A stretch of DNA of 64,000 nucleotides from Taxillus chinensis (Eukaryota > Streptophyta > Magnoliopsida > Santalales > Loranthaceae): positions 23,329,506 to 23,393,505 of the forward strand of contig CM042091.1 in NCBI GenBank assembly GCA_023512835.1, read 5' to 3'. Both the position numbers and the translations under genes were made by a program. Positions 11,184-23,398 of this stretch are shown here, piece by piece; positions within the stretch are counted from its first letter, which is position 1, and each line of letters begins with the position of its first letter. The notes beneath the pieces are model-generated. The model was not told the DNA's origin and did not search any database. It was given only the letters and a program-made list of their open reading frames with translations.

Positions 11184-12495
11184 TGTTGGTCCGGAGAGAG
11201 CCTAAAGAGGGGGGGGGTGAATAAGGCTATTTGATGAATAGGCTCTTTGAAAATTCTTTGTCTCTCTTAATGGCTTAGACACTCACTCGGTTAAACGGAT
11301 AAAAATCGTAGGAAGATTAACCAGGTAGTGGAAGTATGTTGCTTTATTATCTCGAAGATAATTACAACAAGGCAAAAACAACGTTTTAGCCGATTACAAC
11401 ACAACACTCTATTATGGTTACACACACTTAGCAAGAAATCTCTGTGTTTGGCTCTTTTTAAGATATACGCTTATGAATGTATAAGTACAAGTAAGCACGC
11501 GCATATTTATTTACATTGCTTCGCATATATATAGACACCCTAGAAATCTATCTTGAACTCGTATTTTCCGAGCAATGTGAAACATTGAAGTTCTTCATCG
11601 AAAATGTTGAAGCTTTAATCGTTGATGTGGAGCTCGAAATATTGGAAGCATAAGTTGTAATGAATTCTTTGCTTGATTCCAATTGTATTTGAGATCAGCT
11701 CACATCTCCGCGTGATCCGCGTGTAAGGTAATTTAGGTCTACAACGGGTTTGTCTTATATCGACGGGTTAACCGATTGTAATTAATACGGCTCGGAAATG
11801 ATGAAGCGGTCGTCTTTTAATCCGTCATAAGGTTCCTTACCCGTATGAACGAAGCCTCGATCCTTACTCCGTATCGTTGATTGCTTACTCCATATGAATG
11901 AAGTCCTGGAATCCTTATTCTGTGTCGCTTCCTTACTCCGCATGAGTAGTGGTTCGGAGAGCTTACTCGCATCAGCGCTTCCTTACTCCGCATGAGTAAT
12001 GGTTCGGATTCCTTATTCCGCATTTGATGTCCTTACTCCGCAACAATTGCCCTTACTCCGCTCGAATGACAGACTCGGATTTCTTCGTCCGTGTCTTCTT
12101 TTCCTTAGTCCGGTTGGAGTGACAACTTCGATTGTTTCTCTCTCACAAGTCTCTTTTACTCCGTGCAAGATGTAGACTCGGAACTTACTCCGCATTAATT
12201 GACATAATCTAGTTGAGCGTTAGACACGGGTTCCTAGTCATTTTGTCAAGTGTTTAATCAAGACGAAGGGTCCTTACTCCGGATGATGACTTGGTTATAT
12301 ATCAAGTGAATGACGACACTCATGATGATCCGGATCGAGATTATGTGTCCCGCCCTTAGCTTTGTCCTCACATGAGTAGGTCCGGATTTAGAGTTAACTC
12401 ATCTCGCACGCGACTTAATGGTAAACATGAAAAATCTCGAGTCAAATTACATAGGGTTTGTTCCGCATTATCCAAATTCTCGGTTTGATCCAACA
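11184..12495 (-). repeat. Sirevirus-type LTR (5' LTR of fragment)
   Basis: Ends TGTTGG...CCAACA. It carries the poly-G/C stretch near one end (CCCCCCC on the element strand), a CTATATATA box at 11525-11534, and an array of CTTACTCCG-type repeats at 11820-12200. It is close in sequence to the solo LTR at 21226-22582; many differences fall where that copy has CAG or CTG. Confidence 0.85.
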
Positions 12496-13068
12496 AAGCC
12501 CGTGGGCAGATCGTGAGCCGGGGGGCCGTGGAAAATGGAGCATGTATGGCCGTGTTGACATGTTTTTAAATGCGATTATATCCGTTCAAATAATATTGCC
12601 ACGACACCGCACTTGTGCACGCCCTCATGTAGATGTTAGGAGCATGGGATGGGTTGGAGAGACATGATCTCTACTGAGCTGTGGTTGCTCACCCCTCCTA
12701 CTGTGTTTCCTTGCTTTTCAGGGACCTACAGGCGTTAGGTGGGAATACCAAGGTGGAAGACAATCTGCCATGTTGCTTTGTTTAAATGTGATTTGTGTTA
12801 TGATGTTTTGTGGAACCTTTGTAAGCCTAGTGGGAAAATGATGAAACCCCAGTGGGGAGATATTGTAAAGGAGACTCAATTGTAATAAAGGCATGCTTGC
12901 TTTGTTGACTTTGTGTTTCAAATCTAATAAAGTCATTTGTTTTGCTTTGGTGAATTTCTGATGTGAGTTGTGACCCTGTGTGGAGTTATTTCACTTCAAC
13001 CCCTTATCCACAACGTGAAAGGGGAGTCACGAATCGGTTTCTTTGGGTGGGAAATCCGTGGCGTGACA
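12496..13068 (+). repeat. Tekay-type LTR fragment
   Basis: Reads as the reverse complement of the start of the LTR at 24960-26768: the block with ACCTACAGGCGTTAGGTGG, then CCCCAGTGGGGAGATA, ending in GGCGTGACA at 13068. Only the last third of the LTR is present. The Sirevirus LTR abuts it on the left; the matching other half is not in the window. Confidence 0.75.
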
Positions 13069-13297
13069 TTGAAAATGACTAATTAACTCTTTAATTTGAC
13101 CATATTATTATTTATATATTAGTGACGAGAGAGTGTTTCTTTAAAAAAAAAATCTAAATGGCGACAAAATTCGTGATCAAATAAAATAAATCAAATAGCC
13201 AGGCAACTTCCTTTCTCGACAGTCAACCCAAATAATCAATTAATTCACTATGTAACTGTAATAACATGTCACTTTCTCGTCGGGCCGGTGCTCTAAG
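13069..13297. other. Unassigned intergenic stretch
   Basis: AT-rich sequence between the Tekay LTR fragment and the hAT-like element. No coding or repeat signal that I can name. Confidence 0.5.
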
Positions 13298-14351
13298 TAG
13301 GGATGTAAAATGGACCAGTCCGGTCCGATCCGTGGTCCGTTTAGGTCCGCATTTTATATGGACTAGAAATAGATCGGTCTGGTCCAAGTCCACGTCCGGT
13401 CCGCATGCAGACCGGACCGGTCCGTGGACCAATAAGCATGCAAAGAAAAGACTTAAATTCTCGGCCTATGGACCAGCAAGCATCCCTTTTTTTGTTTTAC
13501 CCATTTTGTCGATCAATCTAAATTTCATGCTAAGTATTTTCATGTATATAGAATGAAATCACCACCAAAAGTATATAGATTTCAACAAAACAAAGATCTC
13601 AATTTCATAGATTTAAATATACTAATCATTAATATTTTATTAACAAAATTTAATATAGTATTGGACGATCTCGAGGGAGGGAGAGAAGATGCAAACAACG
13701 ATCATCTTCGACTCAGTCGATGACTCAATCTCGTTGTGGCTAGGTGAGCCGACGAGACGACGGACGGCGGCAGTCGGACCGGATGAGACGGCGACGATCG
13801 GTAAAGGCTAGGTCGTGGTCTTGACGGCAACGATCATCTTCGCCAATGACTCGACTCGATCTCACTATGGTTAGGCGAGACGGCGGACGGTGATAGATCG
13901 GACCAGATGAGATGGCGACGACGATTGGGTGTCGGGTGTCATGGTCTCAATGGCAACGATCATCTTCGTCGGTAAGGGTCGTGGACCGTGGCTACGCCGG
14001 GAAGGGAGTGGGACTCGGGAGACAGGAGAGACTAGAGAGTCGAATTGTTTTCTTATGCCGAAAATGAAAAAACAAATTAAACAATATATGGGTTACGAAT
14101 TAGAGTTATGACTTACGCACCACGAGGGTTGCGATTGAACGGACCGATGGACCAACAAAATGCATTATTTCATTTATTTGGCTAAAAGTCTCGTTGACCG
14201 GTCCGTGTCCGCACGATTTGATCCGTGCGGATCCGGGTCCATGCGAACCAGGCCCGTTTTGGCCCGCAACCTATATGGACTTAGATATGCCGGTCCGGTC
14301 TGCACATTTCATGGACCGGTCCGCAGACCGATAGTCCATTTTACACTCCTA
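13298..14351. mobile_element. Non-autonomous hAT-like DNA transposon with 8-bp target duplication
   Basis: Terminal inverted repeats TAGGGATGTAAAATGGAC (left) and the complement of TAGGAGTGTAAAATGGAC (right). They are flanked by GCTCTAAG (13290-13297) and GCTCCAAG (14352-14359), an 8-bp duplication with one mismatch, as hAT elements make. Subterminal regions are packed with GGTCCG/CGGACC motifs in both orientations (13310-13430 and 14130-14330), plausible transposase-binding sites. No transposase ORF, so it would need a partner element. The centre holds a GC-rich direct duplication. Confidence 0.8.
13690..13960 (+). repeat. Direct duplication inside the hAT-like element
   Basis: A segment from CAACGATCATCTTCG to GAGACGGCGACGA (about 13694-13796) is repeated with about 15-20% divergence at about 13829-13924. 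The first 15 bases start a third time near 13952. It is much more GC-rich than the surrounding sequence, so it could be captured DNA. Confidence 0.6.
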
Positions 14352-14466
14352 GCTCCAAGTGAGAAATACTCAATATTTTCCACTTTTATCGCAACTACTC
14401 ATTTTAAATTTATTTTAAACTTAAAAAAGGAAATTATAATGTAGTATGAACCAAAAAAATACATTA

Positions 14467-14471
<5 letters not shown>

Positions 14472-14509
<38 letters not shown>

Positions 14510-14516
14510 CAGTATA
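14472..14516. repeat. (TA)n microsatellite
   Basis: Uninterrupted TA dinucleotides over about 45 bases in AT-rich intergenic DNA between the hAT-like element and the 3' side of the RAV gene. The rest of 14360-15350 shows nothing else I can identify. Confidence 0.9.
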
Positions 14517-15357
14517 CGTTTAAAAAATGGAATCGTTCATTAATTAATTTACCCGTCAACATTAACAAAACTATTTTATACAAATAAAAGAATAGAAGTA
14601 TATAATTACATACTTTGAATTATGATAATACAAAATTTAATTATAAAATATATTTTAAATGTTCCACATGTGCGCACATGGGAAGCCCTCAAACCTCAAT
14701 TTACAAAATGAAGGGCAGTTGACATTTAAAAAAAAACATTATTATTATTCAAAAAAAGGTGATTTTGGGTGATCAGTAAAACTTGCTGTTTGCAACTTGC
14801 AAGCATATTGTTAGATATATGAAGCTTTTCATTTTAAAATACATATATCTATTTTTCGTATTCATATGTTGCAACTTCCTAAAAAAAGTGTAAAAGAATT
14901 TTTGATTTATATTTTTCAATATTGTGGAGCACTTTTTATATACATAGTTTATAGTTATTTATTTATTTGGATTGTACACTTTGTAAATAGCTTGTGTATA
15001 TGGTTTAGCTCATATTGTCCGTGTGTTTTTACTTTTTCTTTCAATTAGTTTAAACCCACAAGTAATTGAGTAGTCTAACCAACTCGATTTCAGTTAAAAA
15101 CAAAAATACGGCCATACATTGGTTGAGAATCGTTAGGATTGAAGGGACGAGCGAACATTGGGTAGCAATTATTATTTATGGGTGGACAAAAGATGAGGAA
15201 TCAATTAAAAGACAAACGGCAAAAGTTGGCACATAACGCATTCAATTACTGATTCATTAATAACAGCTTAATTAATTTCATCGACCCTTCGGCATCGAAA
15301 TTTCAATGACAAAAACAGAAAAAAAGAAAAAAAGAAACATAAGTAAAATGTTTGATG

Positions 15358-16419
15358 TCACAGAGCTCCTATGACCCTTTGTTTCTTACAGCACTCCAAG
15401 AGATCGCCGCGCAAGCCCACCCCCTTGGGTCTCTTATTATTCGCATCCCCCATCTGAACCGGAAGCTTTAAAATGTTGACTCCAAAAAGCCGAACCATCT
15501 GAACAGGCGGCTGGACCGGGTTCACCACCCCACTGCTCCTGGGCTTCCAGTCGATGAGGAGCTGCTTCTCCGGGCCGGCGCCTGACCGGTGAAAACCCAC
15601 AATGTCGCCGGCCCGGAGTCCCTTCTCCTTCACGAACCGGCTCCACCCCTTGGTCAGCACGTAGCTCTGACTACTGTTCCAGTAGGAGTATCGGAAGCGC
15701 CACACCTTCCCGGTGGCGTCCTCGAAGTTTAACAGCACTCCCTTGGCGCTCCCGGTCTCCAGCGGGAAGTGCTTCTCCGCGTGCTGCTTGGGGATCACCA
15801 GCCGGTTTAGCTTCCCCACGTCGCTCGGCGTCACCGCCTTCTCGAACAGCTGCTCCGAGGACCGGGTCGACCCGCCCGAATCAGCAGAGCTTGTGCGGAA
15901 GTCCGTGGCCGCCATCAGCGCGCCGCCATTGGCGTACTTGCGCTTGCTCTGCTCCAGCTCGTCACCGTAGGTGTGCTTGCGGAGCATGTCCACCACCTCG
16001 GCCTTGGAATGAGAGCTGAGGAACGCCAGCTCAAAGCCGGCGTCAGAGTTGGGCTGCTGCTGCTGCTGCGACTTGAAGTTGGTGACGGCGTCGCGGCCGC
16101 GGAAGCGGAGGGCAGCGACGTCATAGGAGAGGGCGGCGTCGGTTTCGTGGTTGAAGGTGCCGAGCCAGACGCGCTGGTGCTTCTCGTAAATCTGGGCACC
16201 CCACCGCCCGTTGGGCTGAGGGACCACGCCTTTGAACTTGGAGGACGGCAGCTTCCGACCGGACTCCGCCTCTGTGCCGCCCTCCGGATCCAGTACCACG
16301 CTGCTTGTTCCGCTCCCCATGTTTCGGCGGAAGCGTTCTGGCCCCATGGTCGCCGGCGAAATTGATTGTGAGATGGACTCACTCGTGCTGCTCTCGTCAG
16401 TACAGTTACAACCGTTCAT
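15358..16419 (-). CDS. RAV1: RAV-family transcription factor (AP2 plus B3 domains)
   Basis: A 353-residue intronless protein, the usual length for RAV1/TEM factors. Residues 61-116 form an AP2/ERF domain ([39 protein letters not shown]). Residues 191-293 form a B3 domain ([49 protein letters not shown]). Residues 310-314 are RLFGV, the B3-repression motif known from RAV proteins. Family knowledge: RAV factors bind bipartite CAACA/CACCTG sites in the nucleus and repress genes such as FT, affecting flowering and growth. The start was chosen because the acidic Ser/Thr-rich N-terminus (DESSTSES) matches the family. A short Gln run lies at 118-122. No disruption is seen. Orthology to RAV1 rather than RAV2/TEM2 is not settled. 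It is the only intact cellular gene in the window. Confidence 0.97.
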   Translation of the reverse strand: MNGCNCTDESSTSESISQSISPATMGPERFRRNMGSGTSSVVLDPEGGTEAESGRKLPSSKFKGVVPQPNGRWGAQIYEKHQRVWLGTFNHETDAALSYDVAALRFRGRDAVTNFKSQQQQQPNSDAGFELAFLSSHSKAEVVDMLRKHTYGDELEQSKRKYANGGALMAATDFRTSSADSGGSTRSSEQLFEKAVTPSDVGKLNRLVIPKQHAEKHFPLETGSAKGVLLNFEDATGKVWRFRYSYWNSSQSYVLTKGWSRFVKEKGLRAGDIVGFHRSGAGPEKQLLIDWKPRSSGVVNPVQPPVQMVRLFGVNILKLPVQMGDANNKRPKGVGLRGDLLECCKKQRVIGAL

Positions 16420-16800
16420 TTTGTGTCGTCAGGGTCGACTTGAGATATTAGCTTAACTCGCTAGAGAGATAGAGAGGGCATCTGTCTGGTTTGAGTACTC
16501 AGTCGGCCGGGTATATGTTGAAGGAGAAGAAAGTGTGTGTGTGTATATATATACCATACACATTATACATACTGACGCGTTTATCAGAGAGTCGTATTTT
16601 GTTTTTTAGCTGGGAGCGTATATTGTGGGTGCAAATTGGAGTGGTGGCGAATGTGGGAAATATGAGTCAACACCATGGAATGGGAGGAGGAAAATTCGTA
16701 AAAGGAGAGAGACAGAGAGGGGGTGATGAGCATTTAGTGTCGTGTATGTGAAGTGGGTCCCATAATGGCTAGTTGATGTGGCTCAGAGTGGTGGACTGGG
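16420..16800 (-). promoter_or_regulatory. RAV 5' leader and probable core promoter
   Basis: Upstream on the minus strand lie a CT-rich stretch (16461-16477) and a TATATATA box at 16545-16552, about 125 bases before the ATG, beside a GT-repeat (16531-16543). This fits a plant core promoter with a pyrimidine-rich leader. No particular regulator site can be claimed. Confidence 0.45.
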
Positions 16801-19800
16801 TTTTTTATTTTGGAAAGTTCGTCCCCCCTGAGACTTTGCTACTCAATGTCTCCACGCATTTATTTCTCTTTCTAGATGTCTTGCGTGAGAATTCGTCTGA
16901 TGATATTATGTGGCACGTATTAATTCGTGCAATACAAATCTGAGACGAATAGTTGGGGAGACTTCTTTTACTGTAAAAGTCCCAGCACCGCTGTAACGAG
17001 ATAAAGATAACTATTATTAACACTACAAGTACAGTACAAAAACATTAAAAACAATTCTAATAATATTTGTTAAATTATTAAAAGAAGAGTTATTGGAGTT
17101 TATTTTTGGTATTTTGGAGTCATGATAGATTTTATATATATAACATGACAAAACGTGCTTATCAAGAAAAAAATCGAAATAAAAAGTTCAAGAACATTGA
17201 AAATAGAAGTAATAGCTCGGATTCTTATTCCATATTAATGGTGGCTCGGTCCGTGCTGGTGAAAGACTTAGATTCCTATTTCGTGTTAAAGATCGCTCGA
17301 ATTCCTTATTACGTTTTAAGGATCGCTTGGATTCTTTATTCCATATTGAAGAGTCAAAGGTCAATGGATTGGAGGTAAAGAATTAAAGGGTCCAAGGGTT
17401 GAAGGGTAGGAAGTCAAAAGTAGAAGGTCAAACCTTGAAGGGTAAAAGGTCAATCCTCAAAGATTGAAGACTATGAGTCAGATTTGAAGGGCGAAAACTC
17501 GAAAGTCAACCGTCAAAAACTCGAAGATTAGTGTGTCAAAGGCTTCGGGCTTTTGAGTCTTCGAGTCTAGTTTTTTTTAATTTTTAATTATCTTCTTACC
17601 CTCCACTCAAAATGTTAAAATAGACAAACTTTTGAGGATAGTTTGGAAAGTTTTACATTCGCATAAATAGTTATTTACGAAAATCTCGTATGATCACATT
17701 TTTGAGCCGTTTGATCATAGACATTGATAAGTTTAACTTTTTTCGACTAAAATTATTTTGTGCATAACTTTTTCGGTTGAAATCAGACACTGCATAGCGC
17801 ACGTAATGGTGTAAATACGTAGAAGTGTATTGTCCAAAACCAAGGTCCATGGGATGAGCTGTTGGGAAATTAAATGGTTGTGGGTTGGCTTATATATATA
17901 TATGATAAAGGATAACGGTGGGCTGCGATAGGTAGGCGACGTGGTGCGACACAGTGCATGCGCTCCCGTCTATCCCACTTGTGAATTGGGTTTGTTTTAT
18001 TGTTTACATGCGGCTTCTTCATCATCTTTTATCTTCTTCTTCTTCTTTTAAATATTTTTATATTTTAATCCCAATAAATATCAATCGGACCATACATATT
18101 CTACACGCACATATGTTCGAACTAACGCCGACGCCTTGAAGATCTGATTTGACGTCTGAAGCGCCAGGGCTGGAAGTATTTATTGGGCCTCGCTGTCATG
18201 ATGTGGCTGGCGAGTCGGTGATTATTTGAGATTTGCTTGGAAATTGATAAAATATCGGGAGAGACTGGAATTCTTTTGATATATACATATTGAACAACAT
18301 AAGATTGCCATTAATATTATTTTAAAATGATATAACGCATTACATCTGATTAAAAGGAATTAAATAGGGAAAAATAAAATGACATAGTGTTGGATAATAA
18401 TATACCAATATTTACACGTGTAGACCATGCATGCGCAAAACACGTATGTAATGAAAAAATAATGCCAGAACTAATTTCAGTCCATTTTTTAGCATAATGT
18501 TGGCGGGAAAAAATTATTTGTCCTATATGGCCACTTATAATATAATAAGATGAATTAAACGCTAAACTTTTTCCGCTCTGTTTGACTAGATATGAAAATA
18601 GGATAGAAAAAAATAAACGGAAAAGAAGTGAAAAGAAAAAAATATGCAAAGAAAAAAGGTAAAAAAAAAAGAGTGATTGGTTAAGGTAGAAAAAAGGTAG
18701 GAAAGATATAAAAAATTTATTTTAATATATAGTAAAAAAATTAAAAACTTGTTTATCTATTTTACCTTTTTTGAAAAAATTATCTATCCATCTTTCATGT
18801 AAATCTATCGTACTATTCTTCTTATGTTAATAAGGACAATTTTATAATATCAGTTTTAAATGAAAAAATCTGCACTAATACCAAAGTTGGAAATACAAAA
18901 ACAGACCCGAGCAGCACATTTGTCTATTTGAGGTTAAAATAATAAAAACTATAAATAGTAACACACCACTCATTAGTCTTTAGATTAGCATGTTTATTTT
19001 TAAAATTACTTTTCAAATTCAAATGAATTAAGTTTGAATAAATTTTACAATTTTAATTAAGTTTTCGGGTTAGTTTAGCTCGGCAACTACTTTTAGTAAT
19101 ATGTGTAATTTATTTAAATTGCATAAAATGAAGTACATATTCTGTCAACCTTTTTAGGATAAAATAAAATATGTTTATGATAACTTGAAACGCATACGTC
19201 AATCTCACCACAAATTGTAATTTCAAAGATAGAAACGGTCGTCCATAATAATCAGGATCAGATTGGAATATGAGACAAGGCGGCGGTGATGATTATTAAT
19301 CCAATAGATTCTTAAAAAAACAAAAAAATCGATCTAGGATTCTAGATCGGTGTAGCTCTCGGATCAAATTTATTAATGTATATATATAAGCACTTTTTGT
19401 TCCCGTTTACCTATTCTTGCATCTTTTTATTGACTATAACAGTCGATCCGAGGAGTGAATGAAATGCAATTTTTTGGCCAAGTAGGGTTGGAGGAGTAGT
19501 TGTTACGGCGGACACGCGGCGCTTGCTGGGGTTCCGCGTGTTAACCGAGGATGTGCATGCATGATGGAAGTGATATTTGTGTGTTGGGTGTGGGTGTGTA
19601 TGGGGTGGTGGGGGTACGGAGGATTCTTAATTTAAGTCAATTCGAGGGGCCCCCACGTGCAACTTGATTGAAACCGGAGCGCCTGAGACGGTGGATGGGT
19701 TTGTTCGGGATTCATCTCTGCCGCGCTACTTTCTAGATACACATCGTAAGTTGTACGCCATTTGGTTTGTATCTTGTTGTTTTGTAGCTTTTTAGCTTGA

Positions 19801-21220
19801 TCGGTACAAGAATTTTTTATTTTTTATTTGTCTTGCCGACGTGCAGGCTCTGTATCTCTTTTCTAAATTGGCTTTTCTCAATTTTCTTTAAAATGAATAA
19901 AAAAATATATGCAGTTAAAATCTGTGTTTCCTTTTAATGCTAACACCCAATACTCTACTTTGATTATGAATGTCAGCGGAATGAGTTAGGATTGGATAGT
20001 AGGTGATTTAAATCTGTCCCGGATGAATTTGGATCGGGACGGAGTGGAACTAATGAGTGCGGTGGGTTGGGGTGATCGTAGGTCGGGGTGGTCATGAGTC
20101 GGGACGGATCGGATTGAATATTTTAAAGTAAAACTGTTTAAAAATATTTTAAAACGTCAGATCGGACCAGGGCGGCCAATATCCGTGATCGTTCCGTTAT
20201 CTCATCGAGGCGGGCGGGCAGGGAAAAAGAGCGAATCAGGACAGGTCAGAGAGATTTGGGCCAAAATTATCATCCACTCAAATTAATTCGTATATTCTTT
20301 TCGTAATTCATATTCGGACCTATTAAGCATTTTATTGATGAAATTGGTAACGTCATTAATAAGCAAAATTAAATTTATTTTATTTATCAAAATAGTCTCT
20401 TCAAATTCAATTTTGTGTTTGTTCAAAGAACTAATTGAATAAAAATACTTACGGATATTATTTTTCAACCTTTCATTTGAACAAAAAGTTAAAATTATCA
20501 ATAGTATTCTTTCAAGTTTTACGATTATTATTTCCTCTTTGCTCCTTAAATAATTATATTTTCTTTTTCTCTTTTCTTTTATTTTCAATTTCTATCTCTT
20601 TTTAATTTTCTCTATTATTAAAGAAATAATAATAAAAATTTAAAATAATATTTTAATTCAAATAGCAAAGTAAATTGTTGAAATAAAAAAACTAAAAAGT
20701 ATACTCTAAAAAGATAAAATTTAAATAGCCAAATTTATAGAATCTATTGTAAATGTTCTAATATATATTTGATTTTTCTAGTCAAAACTATAAACTGTTT
20801 GATTTTTAAAATTTCAAAAATATCATTCAATAAAATAAAACTCTTCCCCTAAATTTGCAAAATAAAGTTTTGAACTCAATCTTTGTTTCAAAAAAATCAC
20901 CAAACCAAATATGTCATGCCACATCAATAACTTTTTCTGAAACAATGTTTTATATCACGAAACTTGATTTGTGCATTTAAACAACACTAAGTCATTGCAT
21001 TTCAACTTGACTTCTCTCCATCATTTTTCACAACTGTGGCCATAGCTGTAAAAGGCAAAGGCACACTTAAGGTGCAAAGGAATCCTAGAGCGTAGACACA
21101 AAGTGTCATGCTCCCCGAATTCCAATAAATTCGGAACCAGAAATGTGATTTTTCCTTACTCGCATCTGAAGGATCAATGAGTTGGTAACAAATAGCAATA
21201 GAGACTACACTACATGTGCT
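16801..21220. other. AT-rich intergenic DNA upstream of the RAV gene
   Basis: No convincing coding sequence. At 17215-17350 four degenerate copies of GCTYGGATTCYTTATTCC-like sequence recall the repeats of the Sirevirus LTR. At 17350-17560 there is a loose AAGGTCAA/GAAGGGT repeat. 20000-20260 holds GC-richer sequence with GGATCGGGACGG-type motifs, perhaps a transposon remnant. Elsewhere only A/T tracts. Confidence 0.5.
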
Positions 21221-21225
21221 ATCTC

Positions 21226-22582
21226 TGTTAGTCCCGGAGAGCCTAAAAAAAGGGGGGGGTGAATAGGCTCTTTGAAAATTCTTTCTCTCTCTTAATGGCT
21301 TAGACACTCACTCTGGTTAAACGGATAAAATCAGTGCAAAAGATTAACCAAGTAGTGGAAGTATGTTGCTTTATTATCTGAAGATAATTACAACAAGGCA
21401 AAACATCGTTTTAGCTGATTACAACACAACACTCTATTATGGTTACACACACTTAGCAGTAAATCTCTGTGTTTGGCTCTTTTTAAGATATATGCTTATG
21501 AATGTATAAGTACAAGTAAGCACGCGCATATTTATTTACATTGCTTCAGGCATATATATAGACACCCTAGAAATCTATCTTGGAACTGTATTTTCCGAGC
21601 AGTGTGAAACATTGAAGTTCTTCATCGGAAAATGTTGAAGCTTTAACTGCTGCTGATGTGGAGCTCGAAATATTGGAAGCATAAGTTGTAATGAATTCTT
21701 TGCTTGATTCCAATTGTATTTGAGACCGCGTCCACATCTCCGCGTGATCCGCGTGTAAGGTAATTTAGGTCTACAACGGGTTTGTCTTATATCGGGACGG
21801 TTAACCGATTGTAATTAATACGGCTCAAAAATGATGAAGCGGCGCTTCTTAGTCCGTCATAAAGTTCCTTACTCCGTATCAGCGAAGCTCGGATCCTTAC
21901 TCCGTGTCAGTGGTTGCTTACTCCGTGTGAATGAAGTCATGGAATCCTTGTTCCGTGATAGCGCTTTCTTACTCCGCATGAGTAGTGGTTCGGAGAGCTT
22001 ACTCCGCATTAGCTCTTCCTTACTCCGTATGAGTAGTGGTCCGGAGAGCCTACTCCGCATCAGCGCTTCCTTACTCTACATGAGTAATGGTTCGGATTCC
22101 TTATTCCGCATTTGATATCCTTACTCCACAACAATTGTCCTTACTCCGCTCGAATGACAGACTCGGATTTCTTCGTCCGTGTCTTCTTTTTCTTAGTCCG
22201 GTTGGAGTGACAACTTTGATTCTTTCTCTCTCACAAGTCTCTTTTACTCCGTGCAAGATGTAGACTCAGGAACTTACTCCGCATTAATTGACATAATCTT
22301 GTTGAGTGTTAGACGCGGGTTCCTAGTCGTTTTGTCAAGTGTTTAATCAGCACGAAGGGTCCTTACTCCGGATGATGACTTGGTTATATACCAAGTGAAT
22401 GACAACACTCATGATGATCCGGATCAGGATTATGTATCCTGTCCTTAGCTTTGTCCTCACATGAGTAGGTCCGGATTTAGAGTTAACTCATCTGCACAGA
22501 CTTAATGGTAAACATGAAACATCTCAAGTCAAATTACATAGGGTTTGTTCCGCATTATCCAAATTCTCGGTTTGATCCAACA
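21226..22582 (-). repeat. Solo LTR of a Sirevirus-type element, with target duplication
   Basis: A 1357-base LTR starting TGTTAG and ending CCAACA, flanked on both sides by ATCTC (21221-21225 and 22583-22587), a perfect 5-bp target duplication. It is closely related to the LTR at 11184-12495 and has the same internal order: G-run, CATATATATA box at 21551-21560, and CTTACTCCG array 21850-22290. No internal sequence is attached, so the two original LTRs recombined and removed the body. Confidence 0.92.
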
Positions 22583-22948
22583 ATCTCAAATATGCAAATA
22601 TGTACAATCATACATTAAGGGTAAGTATGTACTTTCCTATACATCATCATGCATATAATGTGTCAAATAGTCACACACATCACATCATAATGAATAGTAT
22701 AGAGACCCGTGTTTGGGTTGATTTATAAGATAGCCTTTATTTGGTAATGAAGATATTTAATTGGTAATGCGCTCGGCGATACAATCATTTTACGTCGTAG
22801 TTGGGTCTAATTTGAAGTTTGGGAACCCGAAAGGTTAGTTGTATAATTTTGAATGTTTATTAATCAAAGAGACGGGTAGAAAATATAAATAGGGAAAAAA
22901 AAGGGAGAGACTCCTAGTAAGGTCATTTTGCATTTTACGGCTTGGGTG

Positions 22949-22952
<4 letters not shown>

Positions 22953-23014
<62 letters not shown>
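22953..23014. repeat. (AG)n microsatellite
   Basis: Thirty-one uninterrupted AG units. Confidence 0.95.
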
Positions 23015-23018
<4 letters not shown>

Positions 23019-23398
23019 AAGGTGGACCTTACCGAATTGGAGCTTGGAGGCCGGAGCTTGGGTTTTGAGGTTGAATCATCCATGAATCCTTACCAAGTAG
23101 TTGCTCCTAAACTTCTTACCTCGATTCTATCTTGATATGTATGACTTTTGTATGATTTGTGTAGTTTTGTATGAACCTTAGGTTTGGGAGGAAACCCAAT
23201 TTTGGGTTGAAGTCTATGATTTACGTGCATAATATGTTATTAAAGCCTGATATGTAGTATTATGTATGAGTTTTCGGACGGTTTGTGATGGTTTGGGGAC
23301 TGTTGGGTTAATTCCAAATGACAAGCAGGTAGAAATGATGATGAATAGTAAACTTTGCGAATGTGTGGTCGAAGACACAAAGGAGCCTCAAGGTAGTA

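Larger units (their letters stand above)
10660..12495 (-). mobile_element. Sirevirus-type Ty1/copia fragment: 5' LTR, primer site and gag start
   Basis: 10660-11183 matches 53540-54061, the gag start and leader of the complete Sirevirus in this window. It is followed by an LTR of the related longer type (like 21226-22582). Everything downstream of about residue 155 of gag is lost at the A-rich block. Its upstream flank is a Tekay LTR, so it probably inserted into that LTR. Confidence 0.85.

Noticed and set aside
15915..16382. Overlapping long frames on both strands of the RAV gene (155 and 130 residues)
   Set aside because: Shadow frames caused by the GC-rich codon use of the RAV coding sequence; no domain or conserved start.
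16420..16800. Specific light or hormone elements in the RAV promoter
   Set aside because: Short motifs occur by chance at this length and no clustered or conserved site stands out.
20283..20588. A 101-residue frame rich in Lys, Ile and Asn
   Set aside because: Composition matches AT-rich intergenic DNA; no motif and no neighbouring gene signals.
21831..22115. 94-residue Ser/Leu/Arg-rich repeat frame in the solo LTR
   Set aside because: Translation of the CTTACTCCG array (SLLRMSS-type repeats); the same in other LTR copies with frames broken at random.
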